Source of the DNA: DASXUX01 sp036504595
GTDB taxonomy: Bacteria > Planctomycetota > SZUA-567 > H5-PLA8
Length of the DNA stretch: 64,000 bases
Assembly: GCA_036504595.1 (NCBI GenBank)
Contig: DASXUX010000023.1
Location: 1 to 64,000 of the forward strand
Direction: 5' to 3'
The notes beneath the pieces were generated by a model, which was not told the DNA's origin, made no database searches, and was given only the letters and a program-made list of their open reading frames with translations. This document shows positions 35,146-44,222 of the stretch, in pieces. The position numbers and the translations under genes were made by a program. Numbering within the stretch: position 1 is the first letter of the stretch; each line of letters starts with the position of its first letter.

Positions 35146-35317
35146 GTTGAGCCTCCTGGTAGAGGGATCTGCACAGAAGATCGATGTCTTCCAAAGTATA
35201 GCGGAGTGGCCGTGTTCTTTGAAGTCGCCGCTTGTTGAACAATTGATCAAACGACGGTGCGCCATTCCTCCTTACGCAGTGTAGCAATTAGTGAGACAAA
35301 GGGTTGAGGCCCGGCGA

Positions 35318-36694
35318 ATGAAAAGCCTATTGTCAGTCCTATGTTTTGCACCGTTGGTCCTGTGCGCGGTGCAGGCCGGCGATGCGCCGAAACCGAATGT
35401 CGTGCTGATCCTCATTGACGATTTCGGCTACGAATGCGTCACGGCAAATGGCGGCGAGAGCTACAAGACGCCGGTGATGGATCGGCTTGCCTCCACGGGC
35501 GTGCGTTTTGACCAATGCCATGTTCAGCCACTCTGCACGCCCACGCGTGTCGCGCTGATGACCGGGATCGGCAACAAGCGCAACTACACGCATTTCGCTC
35601 ACATGGATCCATCGCAGAAAACCTTCGGCAACCTGTTGAAGTCCGCGGGCTACGCGACCTGCATCACCGGCAAGTGGCAGTTGAGCAACGGCTACGGCGG
35701 CCCCGCGCATTTCGGTTTCGACGAGTACTGTCTGTGGCAGCTCAACCGCCGCCCCGGCCGCTACAAGAACCCGGGCCTTGAGATCAACGGGAAACAACTG
35801 GATTACTCGAACAATGAGTACGGGCCGGACATCGTGAGCGACTACGCGCTGGATTTCATCACGCGCAAGAAGGACCAGCCGTTCTTCCTCTATTACCCGA
35901 TGATGCTTACGCACGAGCCCTACGACGCGACGCCCGACAGCCCCGACTACCTGGATGCGAGATCCGGCCGCGGGAAGAAAAGCGTCGGTCACTTTTCCGA
36001 CATGGTTGCGTATACCGACAAGCTGATTGGGAAACTCGTCGCCAAACTCGACGAGCTGAACCTTCGAGACAACACCCTGCTCCTTGTTCTGGGCGACAAT
36101 GGCACCGGCCATGGCACGCCGTCGAAGTGCAAAGGTCGCGATGTGATCGGCGGCAAAGGCAGCAGTACAAACTGGGGCACGCATGTTCCGTGCATCGGCA
36201 ACTGGCCAGGCCGCTTTGCCAGCGGCAAGGTCTGCCAGGACTTGATCGATGCAACGGATTTCCTTCCGACGATCTGTGAAGCAACGGCCGTGAACGTTTC
36301 GGCTGAGTTGAAGATCGACGGCCGCAGTTTCCTGCCGCAATTGCGCGGAGAAGCGGGCCACCCGCGCGAGGCGCTCTATGCATGGTACAACCCAAGCGGC
36401 GGAGCGACGGCAAAGCGGGAATTCGCGCATGACGCACAATACAAGCTCTACAGCAACGGCGACTTCTACGACGTCGCGAAGGACGACTGGGAGAAGCATC
36501 CACTTGGCAATGGCGCACTCGGTCCGGAGGCGAAGGCTGCCAAAGCGCGGCTGCAGGGCGTCTTGGATGTGCACGCCGGACCGCGCGATCCGTCCTTCGT
36601 CAAGGAGACGCAGGCATTCGGCGGGGAGACTGGCGAAGACGCCGATGGCAACAAGATCGAGAAGAAAGAGAAAAAGAAAAATAGGCAGCAGTAG
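35318..36694 (+). CDS. sulfatase (arylsulfatase A family), secreted
   Basis: A 458-residue exported enzyme with signal peptide (LLSVLCFAPLVLCAVQAG). It has the sulfatase signature CTPTR at C73-R77, where C73 is the residue converted to formylglycine, and the metal-binding DD pair (LILIDDFGYE). A second metal segment is LVLGDNGTGHG. It removes sulfate esters from glycans or other substrates, a common trait of PVC bacteria. The C-terminus is a Lys/Glu-rich tail. Its 3' end overlaps, tail to tail, the reading frame of the rtcR remnant. An upstream in-frame ATG at 35291 is less likely because it precedes the signal peptide with charged residues. Confidence 0.88.
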   Translation: MKSLLSVLCFAPLVLCAVQAGDAPKPNVVLILIDDFGYECVTANGGESYKTPVMDRLASTGVRFDQCHVQPLCTPTRVALMTGIGNKRNYTHFAHMDPSQKTFGNLLKSAGYATCITGKWQLSNGYGGPAHFGFDEYCLWQLNRRPGRYKNPGLEINGKQLDYSNNEYGPDIVSDYALDFITRKKDQPFFLYYPMMLTHEPYDATPDSPDYLDARSGRGKKSVGHFSDMVAYTDKLIGKLVAKLDELNLRDNTLLLVLGDNGTGHGTPSKCKGRDVIGGKGSSTNWGTHVPCIGNWPGRFASGKVCQDLIDATDFLPTICEATAVNVSAELKIDGRSFLPQLRGEAGHPREALYAWYNPSGGATAKREFAHDAQYKLYSNGDFYDVAKDDWEKHPLGNGALGPEAKAAKARLQGVLDVHAGPRDPSFVKETQAFGGETGEDADGNKIEKKEKKKNRQQ

Positions 36695-37278
36695 CTCCAC
36701 TGGCCGTTGGTGTGTTGAGACGTCCGCACCGTCTGCCAATCCAGCCCGAAGCGCGCGAGATACTTGCGCAGGCGGTCGGCGTCGTTGATGGCCGATTTTC
36801 GTTTTCGTGATGCGGCAAACAGGATGCGGCCGGCTTCTGAAATTGTCCCGGCCTCGCGGCAAACGCACAGCACATCCGCCAACTGCACTTGATCGAAGCG
36901 GTCGATGCCCGCGAGTTGACTGGGCGTGAAGACTTCCGCAAGAATCGCTTCTCCCGCGCTGGTGTCGGTGTTCCCGCAGCCGTGCCAGCTCTGACGCAAG
37001 CGGTCGATCTCCTCGTCCACGATCTCGGTCGAGATGCGGCCACCGGGCGCGAGCGTCGCCATGCGTGCGAGCGCCGCGCTTAAGTCGCGGAAATTGCCGG
37101 CCCAAATAGACTCCGGCGCGACGGCGAAGGCGAGGAACTTGTCGCGCGCCTCCTTGCTGAACGTGACGCGAACGCCGGTCGCTTGCGCGTGCTGTTCCAG
37201 TACGTAGTGGATGTTCGGCTCGATGTCCTCCGTGCGGTCGCGCAGGCCCTCGGAGTTCGCAAGCCAGGGTAGGGCTGT
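36466..37278 (-). pseudogene. rtcR: rtcR remnant (C-terminal part of sigma54-dependent activator of RNA repair)
   Basis: The frame encodes the last part of an RtcR-type AAA+ domain and the DNA-binding end: GLRDRTEDIEPN, then SIWAGNFRDLSAALARMATL, then RFDQVQLADVLCVCREAGTISEAG and RKYLARFGLDW. The N-terminal CARF domain and the Walker A/B and GAFTGA parts of the AAA+ domain are missing upstream, and past about 36700 the frame runs on without homology into the antisense of the sulfatase gene. It lies divergent to rtcB, the usual place of rtcR, so it is best read as a decayed regulator. Confidence 0.75.
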
Positions 37279-37466
37279 ACACGACATGTGGTTAACGATC
37301 GATGAACGTGATCGGGCCAGTCTGACGCCCGAAGAAGTATGGCAAGCGCGCGACCGCATCGTTGCGGCGCTGGCGGCGGAAGTTCAGAGAGCGGAGCATT
37401 AAGCTCGTGCTTCTCCAAACAACTTGTCCGCGGTAGACTCCAGGACTCTTTCTACAAGGAACACAC

Positions 37467-38969
37467 ATGACGAACGAACCAAGCAAGCCTGAACTGATCC
37501 CCACCGGCGAGGCGACGGCGATCCTTCCGGCGCGCGAGAAGAACGGCAAGCCGATCACGGTTATCGGCACGCAGGCGATTCGCGACGGCCTGGAAGCGTA
37601 TTGTCTGGAGCAGGCGCTGAACGCGCGCTCGGCGCCGGGAGTGGCCGACGTGGTCGTCAACCCCGACGCGCACCAGGGCTATGGAGCGCCGATTGGCTGC
37701 GTGCTGACTTCACCGACGCATATTTATCCCGGCCCGGTGGGAGTGGACATCAAGTGCTCCATGAGCTTGCTGCAACTTGATCTGCCGATCGGCGAGGTGT
37801 CGGCCAAGCCTGTGCGACGAACGCTGATCAATGCTATTGCGGAGCGCATTCCCACCGGCGCAGGCCAGGGCCAGCGCAGCGTGCCTAAGTCTCACCGCGT
37901 CAGCGGCGAAGTCAGCCGGCGCGCGGTGATTGAAGGCGCGTCGGAAGCGGTGTGCGCGGCGCTGGGTGTTCCTGCCGAATGGGCGGGCCGCTGCGAAGAC
38001 TCCTATCATGCTGGCCATGATGGCTCGCGGGACGCTCTGGCCGCGCGCATGGAGTTCGTTGAAAAGACGGGCATCGTGCGCAACTGTTCGGAGAAACTCC
38101 AGCAACTCGGCTCATACGGCGGCGGCAATCATTTCGGCGAATGTGAAGCGGTCCAGATTGTGAAGTCAGAGAAGAACGCAGCCGCCGCAGAAGTCTTTGG
38201 GCTGCGCGATGGCTGCGTCGCGTTTCTCTCGCACTGCGGCTCGCGCGGCTTCGGAAACATTCTGGCGACGAACCAGTTCCGCGTGCTGCAGAATCTTTTC
38301 GAGACGTGGAGCATTCCTCTGCCCGGCAATGATCGCGAGCTTGTTTACGCGCCGCTCGGCACCCCGGAAGCTGACGCGTACATTGACGACATGGCGTTGG
38401 GCGCGAACTTTGCGACGGTCAATCACCTGCTGATCAACGCGCTGGTGCTGGAAGCGTTCCAGGAGGTTTTCCCCGGCGTGAAGGGCCAGCTTGTGTACTT
38501 CATCAGCCATAACATCGCGCGGCAGGAATTCTTCGACGGCAAGAAGGTCTGGGTGCATCGCAAGGGCGCGACGCGCGCGTCTCCGGCCGGCCATCCGGCT
38601 TTGCGCGGGACGCATTTCGCGGAGACGGGACATCCGATTCTGCTGCCTGGAAATCCGGTCGCAGGTTCGGTGGTGATGGTCGCCGAAGAAGGCGCGGTGA
38701 AGAGCTGCTATAGCGTCAACCACGGCGCCGGCCGACAGAAGGGCCGCAAGGCCGCGATCCGCGAGCTGGATCAGAAGACGGTGGACGCGGAGTTCGACAG
38801 CGCCGACATTCTCACCAATTGCCGCCAATATCCGAAGGATGAAGCACCGGCGGCGTACAAGGATTTTGGCGAAGTGCTGAAGTCCGTCGAACAAGCGGGA
38901 CTCGCGCGCACCGTGGCGACGCTGAAGGCGAAGTTTGTGATCAAAGATGGGGATAAGGCCGATGACTGA
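37467..38969 (+). CDS. rtcB: RNA-splicing ligase RtcB
   Basis: GTP- and Mn2+-dependent ligase joining 2',3'-cyclic phosphate or 3'-phosphate ends to 5'-OH RNA ends, cytoplasmic, 500 residues. Conserved metal and catalytic residues are present: DAHQGYG (67-73), GVDIKC with D94 and C97, GGGNHFGE with H222, SHCGSRGFGN with H256, SHNIA with H348, and the guanylated His in SVNHGAGR (H419). AAGGA lies 6 bases before the ATG. It is followed by a four-helix-bundle gene and rtcA on the same strand. Confidence 0.95.
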   Translation: MTNEPSKPELIPTGEATAILPAREKNGKPITVIGTQAIRDGLEAYCLEQALNARSAPGVADVVVNPDAHQGYGAPIGCVLTSPTHIYPGPVGVDIKCSMSLLQLDLPIGEVSAKPVRRTLINAIAERIPTGAGQGQRSVPKSHRVSGEVSRRAVIEGASEAVCAALGVPAEWAGRCEDSYHAGHDGSRDALAARMEFVEKTGIVRNCSEKLQQLGSYGGGNHFGECEAVQIVKSEKNAAAAEVFGLRDGCVAFLSHCGSRGFGNILATNQFRVLQNLFETWSIPLPGNDRELVYAPLGTPEADAYIDDMALGANFATVNHLLINALVLEAFQEVFPGVKGQLVYFISHNIARQEFFDGKKVWVHRKGATRASPAGHPALRGTHFAETGHPILLPGNPVAGSVVMVAEEGAVKSCYSVNHGAGRQKGRKAAIRELDQKTVDAEFDSADILTNCRQYPKDEAPAAYKDFGEVLKSVEQAGLARTVATLKAKFVIKDGDKADD

Positions 38970-38976
38970 AAACGGC

Positions 38977-39007
38977 AGGCTTGGGGCTTGAGGCTTGGGG
39001 CTTGAGG
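38977..39007. repeat. heptanucleotide array, left flank of four-helix-bundle gene
   Basis: AGGCTTG, GGGCTTG, AGGCTTG, GGGCTTG and a partial unit, ending 7 bp before the ATG at 39015. It is the inverted complement of the array at 39390-39418. Confidence 0.85.
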
Positions 39008-39014
39008 AGGGGCG

Positions 39015-39377
39015 ATGAGCCGAGATCACCGAAAGTTGCGGGCGTTCGAATTGGCGGATGCATTAGTGATCGAAGTCTACAAGATGACAAGGTCTTTCCC
39101 AAAGGACGAGCTATTTGGATTGACCGCGCAGGTGCGGCGCGCTGCTGTATCAGTCGCGGCGAACATTGTGGAAGGTTCGGCGAGAGGGTCAGAGAAGGAA
39201 TATCTGCAGTTCCTGCAGATTGCATTGGGTTCGTTGCGTGAAACGGGTTACTTCATCGATCTCAGCGCGCGTTTGGGCTATATCCCGCGGGAGCGTGCGG
39301 CGGAACTTTCGGCAAAATATGAGGAGACGGCTCGTGTTTTGTCCGGGCTCGTCCGTTCTCTGAAAGGCAACCTGTGA
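39015..39377 (+). CDS. four-helix-bundle protein (23S rRNA intervening-sequence protein family)
   Basis: A 120-residue all-helical protein with the family's usual features: KLRAFELADALVIEVYK at the start, FPKDELFGLTAQVRRAAVSV in helix 2, SVAANIVEGSARGS in the turn, and EYLQFLQIALGSLRETGYF in helix 3. Members are encoded in 23S rRNA intervening sequences or as free-standing genes, and share a fold with the accessory protein Avd of diversity-generating retroelements; most have no known activity. Here the gene sits inside the rtcB-rtcA operon, flanked by inverted heptanucleotide arrays. Its stop codon overlaps the rtcA start (GTGA). Confidence 0.88.
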   Translation: MSRDHRKLRAFELADALVIEVYKMTRSFPKDELFGLTAQVRRAAVSVAANIVEGSARGSEKEYLQFLQIALGSLRETGYFIDLSARLGYIPRERAAELSAKYEETARVLSGLVRSLKGNL

Positions 39378-40444
39378 GCGAATCGGATTCTCAAGCCTCA
39401 AGTCTCAAGCCTCAAGCCGCAGTCGTCATCGACGGTTCTCAAGGCGAAGGCGGCGGTCAGATCCTGCGATCAAGCTTGAGTCTGTCGCTGCTGACGGGGC
39501 AGGCGTTTCAGATCGTCAACATCCGGGCGAAGCGGCCGAAGCCGGGGTTGCTGCGCCAGCATTTGACGGCAGTGCAGGCGGCGGCGCAGATTTGCGGTGC
39601 GGAAGTGAAAGGCGCATCCATCGGTTCGGCGGTGCTGGACTTCAAGCCGGGGAAAGTCACGCCGGGCGAGTACGCTTTTGCCGTCGGCACGGCCGGCAGC
39701 GCGACGCTGGTGCTGCAGACGATTTTGCCGCCGCTGCTGGTGGCGAGCGGGCCATCGACGCTGAAGCTGGAAGGCGGGACGCACAATCCGTTCGCGCCGC
39801 CGTTCGATTTCCTGATCAAAGCGTTTCTGCCGCTGATCAACCGCATGGGGCCGCAGGTCACGGCTACGCTCGTGCGGCCCGGTTTCTATCCGGCGGGCGG
39901 CGGGGAATTCCACGTCTCCATTCAAACTGCCGCGAAGCTCTCGCCGATTGATCTGAACGTGCGGGGCGAGATCAAGGCCAAGCGAGCCGTGGCACGCGTG
40001 GCGGCGTTGCCGCGTTCCATCGCGCAGCGTGAGCTGGATGTCATCGCGCAGAAGCTGACGATCGATCGCGCGGCGCTTTCGATTGACGAAGTGCCGCAGC
40101 CGCGAGGCCCGGGCAACATCGTCGTCATTGAAATCGAATCGGAGCACGTCACCGAAGTGTTCACTGGCTTCGGCGAACGCGGCGTGCGCGCCGAGTCGGT
40201 CGCTGAACAGGCGTTGGAAGCCGCGCGCGAATACCTCGTCGCCGGCATTCCGGTTGGCGAGCATCTGGCCGATCAACTTCTGCTTCCGCTGGCATTGGCC
40301 GGAGGCGGATCGTTCACGACGATGCCATTGAGCAAGCATGCGACGACGAATATTGAAGTGCTGAAGCAGTTCATGAATGTGGAGACGCACGTGGAACATC
40401 TCGACAAGAGAATCGTAAAGGTGACGATCGAAAAAATGGTTTAA
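39374..40444 (+). CDS. rtcA: RNA 3'-terminal phosphate cyclase RtcA
   Basis: ATP-dependent enzyme converting RNA 3'-phosphates to 2',3'-cyclic phosphates, 356 residues. Conserved parts are GSQGEGGGQILRSSLSLS at the N-terminus, AGGGSFTT, and the AMP-accepting His in LSKHATTN (H322). The only start that allows the conserved IDGSQGEGG segment is upstream in the repeat: the GTG at 39374 overlaps the four-helix-bundle stop. Residues about 6-15 (SQASSLKPQA) are therefore encoded by the CTCAAGC array, an extension absent from standard RtcA. Confidence 0.93.
   Translation: MSESDSQASSLKPQAAVVIDGSQGEGGGQILRSSLSLSLLTGQAFQIVNIRAKRPKPGLLRQHLTAVQAAAQICGAEVKGASIGSAVLDFKPGKVTPGEYAFAVGTAGSATLVLQTILPPLLVASGPSTLKLEGGTHNPFAPPFDFLIKAFLPLINRMGPQVTATLVRPGFYPAGGGEFHVSIQTAAKLSPIDLNVRGEIKAKRAVARVAALPRSIAQRELDVIAQKLTIDRAALSIDEVPQPRGPGNIVVIEIESEHVTEVFTGFGERGVRAESVAEQALEAAREYLVAGIPVGEHLADQLLLPLALAGGGSFTTMPLSKHATTNIEVLKQFMNVETHVEHLDKRIVKVTIEKMV
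39390..39418. repeat. translated heptanucleotide array, right flank of four-helix-bundle gene
   Basis: CTCAAGC, CTCAAGT, CTCAAGC, CTCAAGC plus one base, inverted relative to 38977-39007 and read in the RtcA frame. Confidence 0.85.
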
Positions 40445-40652
40445 GCGAACACGGATCGTCGCCGGCCTTGTGACCGGAAACTCCCTCGGGCTCGTTTTCC
40501 ACAGAAGCCCCGCGGCTGCGAATTTCCAAGTGCCGCGCGTGGCGAAAATGCGTAACATAAGGGTGTATGAAAATCGGAAGTTGGCCGCGCAGTTCACCAA
40601 AGGCATTGGGCGAACCACGCGTGAACGTCCTCGACGAAATGGGAGCGCGTTG

Positions 40653-43394
40653 ATGGAACCAGCACGCCCTGACCCGGATGTACTGCTGCAGCAAGTGCAA
40701 GCCGAAGAACAGCGCCGGCAGCGCGGCCGGCTGAAGGTGTTTTTCGGGGCCACCGCTGGCGTCGGTAAGACCTATGCAATGCTCGAAGCGGCAAGGGCGC
40801 GCCGAGCAGAAGGGCTCGACGTTCTTGTTGGCGTCGTGGAGGCGCACGGCCGCAAGGAAACTGAGGCGCTTCTGCAAAGCCTTGACGTTCTGCCGCCCCG
40901 CTGGGTTGAATACCGCAATACAAAGCTGCGTGAGTTCGACCTGGGTGCGGCGTTGGCGCGCAAGCCCGCAATTATCCTGATGGATGAGCTGGCGCATACG
41001 AATGCGCCTGGCAGCAAGAACGCGAAGCGCTGGGAGGATGTCAAAGAGCTCCTGGGCGCTGGGATCAGTGTTTACACGACGATCAACGTACAGCACCTGG
41101 AATCATTGAACGACGTGGTGGCGCGGATCACACACGTCGTTGTCCGCGAGACCGTACCGGACTCCATTTTCGACGAAGCCGATGAAGTCGAACTGATCGA
41201 CCTGCCGCCCGACGATCTGTTGCAGCGCCTTAAACAAGGCAAGGTCTACCTTGGCGAACAGGCCGCCGAACGTGCCGCAGAGCACTTCTTCCGCAAAGGC
41301 AATCTAATCGCGTTGCGCGAACTGGCTCTCCGCCGCACCGCTGATCGCGTCAACCGGCAAGCGGAATCCTACCGGCAGGAAAAATCCATTTCCGGCATTT
41401 GGCCCACGGCGGAACGGATTCTTGTCTGCGTCGGTCCGAGCCCTTTCTCGGCGCGCGTGATCCGTGCAGCGCGACGCATGGCCGCAGCGATGCGCGCGGA
41501 GTGGATTGCCGTCAGCGTAGAAACGCCCGCTCAGGCCGGCCTGCCCGAGAAAGACCGCGAGCGCACGGCGCAGAACATGCACCTCGCCGAGCAGCTTGGT
41601 GCGGAAACCATCACGCTGACCGGGACACGCATTGTTGACGAGATCCTTGCCTATGCGCGCAAGCGCAGCGTCACCAAGATTGTAATGGGCAAGCCAGAGC
41701 GAACGGGGTGGCGCGAGCGGCTTTTCGGCTCCGTTGCAGACGACCTGTTTCGGCACAGCGGCGAGATCGATGTCTTTATCATCAAAGGTGAAGCCGACGA
41801 GTCCCAACCCAAGCCCGATCTGATCGCGTCCACGCGGCCGGTCCCGTGGCTGCGCTATGGATCGGCTGTCGGAATGGTCATTCTGTGCACGGGCATTGAT
41901 GCGTTGATCCGTTTCGTCGTTGAACGTGCCAAGGGCACGGGCGCTCTTGAGCGGCCGGGTCCTGTTGTGGCTGAAGCGAACCTGGTGATGGTCTACCTCG
42001 CCGGCGTGGTTCTCGTCGCGTCGCGCTGGGGGCGCGGGCCGGCGGTACTGGCATCGGTCCTCAGCGTTGCCGCGTTTGACTTCTTCTTCGTTCCGCCGTC
42101 GTTCACGTTCGCGGTCGCCGATGCGCAGTACGTCTTCACCTTTGCCGTGATGCTCGGCGTCGCCCTGCTTTTCAGTTCGCTCACCGCGCAAATCAAGGCG
42201 CAAGTCACGGACGCCAGCACGCGGGAGCGCCGCACGGCCGCGCTGTACGCCATGACGCGGCAGTTGTCCAGTTCCCGCGGGACTCAGCGCCTGCTCGACA
42301 TTGCCGCTCGCCATGTTTCCCAGGTGTTCGAAAGCGACGTGGTGGGTCTGATGCCCGACGCCAGCGGCCGGCTGGACGTGATGGCCGGCAACGAGGCGGT
42401 GTTCTCGCTCACCGCGCGCGAACGCGGCGTCGCGCAGTGGGTCTTCGACACCGCACAGTCTGCGGGGCTGGGGACGGAGACGCTGCCCAGTGCCGAGGCC
42501 CTTTACATTCCGCTCATCGCCAACCGGGGATCTGTGGGCGTGCTGGGCATCCGTCCGGCTCGTCTGGGCAGGCCGCTGTCTGTTGAGCAGATGAACCTGC
42601 TGGAGACCTTCGCCTCGCAGGCCGCCCTGGCGATTGAATGCGACCGCCTGGCAGACGAAGCCAACGCCTCGCAGGTTCAGGCGGAGACCGAGAAGTCGCG
42701 CAACGCGCTGCTCAGTTCCGTCTCGCACGACCTGCGCACTCCACTGGCAGGCATCTGCGGCGCCGCCAGCAGCTTGCTGGAAGGCGACCAGCGGCTGACT
42801 CCGGCCGCGCGCCAGGAATTGGCCGAAAGCATTTACGAACAATCCAATCGCATGAGCCGTCTGGTCACGAATCTTCTGGAGATGACGAAGCTCGAATCCG
42901 GCGCGGTCAAAGTCAACAAGGAGCCCTGCCCTTTGGAGGAAGTCGTTGGAGGCGCGCTGACGCGGCTGGAAAAAACGCTCGACGGCCGCGAAGTTTCGAC
43001 GCGAATTCCCGCGGATTTTCCACTCGTCCCTGTCGATGTTGTCTTGCTGGAGCAAGTCTTCTTCAACCTGCTGGACAATGCCGCAAAATACACGCCGCCG
43101 AAATCGGCCATCGAGATCACGGCATCCATGGTGGCCGGCGATGCTGTCGTGGAAGTCAGTGACCACGGTCCGGGCCTCGCCGCCGGCGATGAGAAGCGCG
43201 TGTTTGAGAAGTTTTACCGGGGCAACGCTTACCACAGCGCCGGGGGCGTTGGATTGGGGCTGGCGATCTGCCGGGCAATCGTCGAGGCTCATGGGGGCAA
43301 GATCTCAGCCGCAAACCGGGCGGGTGGTGGAGCCGCCTTCCGCTTCTCGCTGCCGTTAGGGAAGGGCACTGCTTCGTCAGAGGAAAGGCGTTGA
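40653..43394 (+). CDS. kdpD: KdpD-type sensor histidine kinase
   Basis: Membrane sensor kinase of 913 residues. Domains in order: KdpD N-terminal domain with Walker A GATAGVGKT (32-40), a universal-stress-protein-like domain (about 255-375), four membrane helices of the DUF4118 type (about 415-510), GAF (about 530-660), HisKA with phospho-accepting H692 in SVSHDLRTPL, and a HATPase domain with VSDHGPGLAAGD and GGVGLGLAIC. The ATG at 40653 has GGGAG 7 bases upstream. The usual kdpFABC potassium-pump genes are not adjacent in this window; the regulator gene follows. Confidence 0.92.
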   Translation: MEPARPDPDVLLQQVQAEEQRRQRGRLKVFFGATAGVGKTYAMLEAARARRAEGLDVLVGVVEAHGRKETEALLQSLDVLPPRWVEYRNTKLREFDLGAALARKPAIILMDELAHTNAPGSKNAKRWEDVKELLGAGISVYTTINVQHLESLNDVVARITHVVVRETVPDSIFDEADEVELIDLPPDDLLQRLKQGKVYLGEQAAERAAEHFFRKGNLIALRELALRRTADRVNRQAESYRQEKSISGIWPTAERILVCVGPSPFSARVIRAARRMAAAMRAEWIAVSVETPAQAGLPEKDRERTAQNMHLAEQLGAETITLTGTRIVDEILAYARKRSVTKIVMGKPERTGWRERLFGSVADDLFRHSGEIDVFIIKGEADESQPKPDLIASTRPVPWLRYGSAVGMVILCTGIDALIRFVVERAKGTGALERPGPVVAEANLVMVYLAGVVLVASRWGRGPAVLASVLSVAAFDFFFVPPSFTFAVADAQYVFTFAVMLGVALLFSSLTAQIKAQVTDASTRERRTAALYAMTRQLSSSRGTQRLLDIAARHVSQVFESDVVGLMPDASGRLDVMAGNEAVFSLTARERGVAQWVFDTAQSAGLGTETLPSAEALYIPLIANRGSVGVLGIRPARLGRPLSVEQMNLLETFASQAALAIECDRLADEANASQVQAETEKSRNALLSSVSHDLRTPLAGICGAASSLLEGDQRLTPAARQELAESIYEQSNRMSRLVTNLLEMTKLESGAVKVNKEPCPLEEVVGGALTRLEKTLDGREVSTRIPADFPLVPVDVVLLEQVFFNLLDNAAKYTPPKSAIEITASMVAGDAVVEVSDHGPGLAAGDEKRVFEKFYRGNAYHSAGGVGLGLAICRAIVEAHGGKISAANRAGGGAAFRFSLPLGKGTASSEERR

Positions 43395-43400
43395 TTGGGC

Positions 43401-44093
43401 ATGGCATCAAACGCACCCATTGTTCTCGTTATTGAAGACGAACCGCAAATCCGGCGCTTCCTGCGCGCCACTCTGGGCAGCGAAGGATACGTCTTGCTGG
43501 AAGCTGAAACCGGCGGAGCCGCGCTGCGCGAAGCGAGTTCCACCCCGCCCGATCTGGTGCTGCTCGACCTCGGCCTGCCAGACATGGACGGACTGGAGAT
43601 CATCCGCGCGCTTCGCGAGTGGACACAGGTGCCGATCATCATTATTTCGGCGCGCGGCCAGGAAGCCGACAAAGTCGCGGGGCTGGATGCTGGAGCCGAC
43701 GACTATCTGACGAAGCCGTTCGGCGTGAGCGAACTCATGGCCCGCATCCGAGTTGCCATGCGGCACGCCAGCCGCACGGACGAGGAAAGCCCCGTCTTCG
43801 AGTCGGGTCCGTTGAAGGTCGATCTTGGGCTGCGGCAGGTCTTCGTGGACAAAGATGAGGTTCGTCTGACGCCGCTCGAATTTAAGCTGATGGCAGTGAT
43901 GGTGAAACACGCCGGAAAAGTGCTCACGCATCGCCACTTGCTCAAGGAAGTCTGGGGTCCCGGCTGCGCCGAAGACATCAACTACCTGCGCGTCTTCATG
44001 CACCAACTCCGCCGCAAGATCGAAGCCGAACCCGCCAATCCCAAGCACCTGATCACCGAAGCCGGCGTGGGGTACAGACTGCGCAGAGTGTGA
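43401..44093 (+). CDS. kdpE: KdpE-type response regulator
   Basis: OmpR/PhoB-class regulator of 230 residues: a receiver domain with acidic pocket ED (12-13), phospho-accepting D56 (LLDLGLPDMDG) and the conserved Lys in LTKPFG, then a winged-helix DNA-binding domain (about 130-228, with LTPLEFKLMAVM). It starts 6 bp after kdpD and is co-transcribed with it. In the known system it activates kdpFABC; here the target genes are elsewhere or different. Confidence 0.9.
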   Translation: MASNAPIVLVIEDEPQIRRFLRATLGSEGYVLLEAETGGAALREASSTPPDLVLLDLGLPDMDGLEIIRALREWTQVPIIIISARGQEADKVAGLDAGADDYLTKPFGVSELMARIRVAMRHASRTDEESPVFESGPLKVDLGLRQVFVDKDEVRLTPLEFKLMAVMVKHAGKVLTHRHLLKEVWGPGCAEDINYLRVFMHQLRRKIEAEPANPKHLITEAGVGYRLRRV

Positions 44094-44137
44094 CCCATGT
44101 TGTTGGCGATGATGGAGCGAATGCGTCGTGATAAAGT

Positions 44138-44222
44138 TGGTGCGGACGGAGGGATTTGAACCCTCACCCCTTTCAGGACCAGATCCTAAGTCTGGCGCGT
44201 CTGCCAGTTCCGCCACGTCCGC
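44138..44222 (-). tRNA. tRNA-Leu, anticodon UAG
   Basis: 85 nt including an encoded CCA. The acceptor arm pairs GCGGACG with CGTCCGC, the anticodon stem-loop is CCAGA-CTTAGGA-TCTGG with anticodon TAG, a long variable arm (class II, as in Leu and Ser tRNAs) follows, and the T arm has GGTTCAAATCC. It lies downstream of kdpE and on the opposite strand. Confidence 0.95.

Noticed and set aside
37286..37402. 38-codon frame (MWLTIDERDRASLTPEEVWQ) in front of rtcB
   Set aside because: Too short and without a ribosome-binding site; it may be a remnant, but I cannot support it as a gene.
39015..39377. Diversity-generating retroelement, suggested by the Avd-like fold of the four-helix-bundle protein
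   Set aside because: No reverse transcriptase, template repeat or variable-repeat target gene is present in the window.
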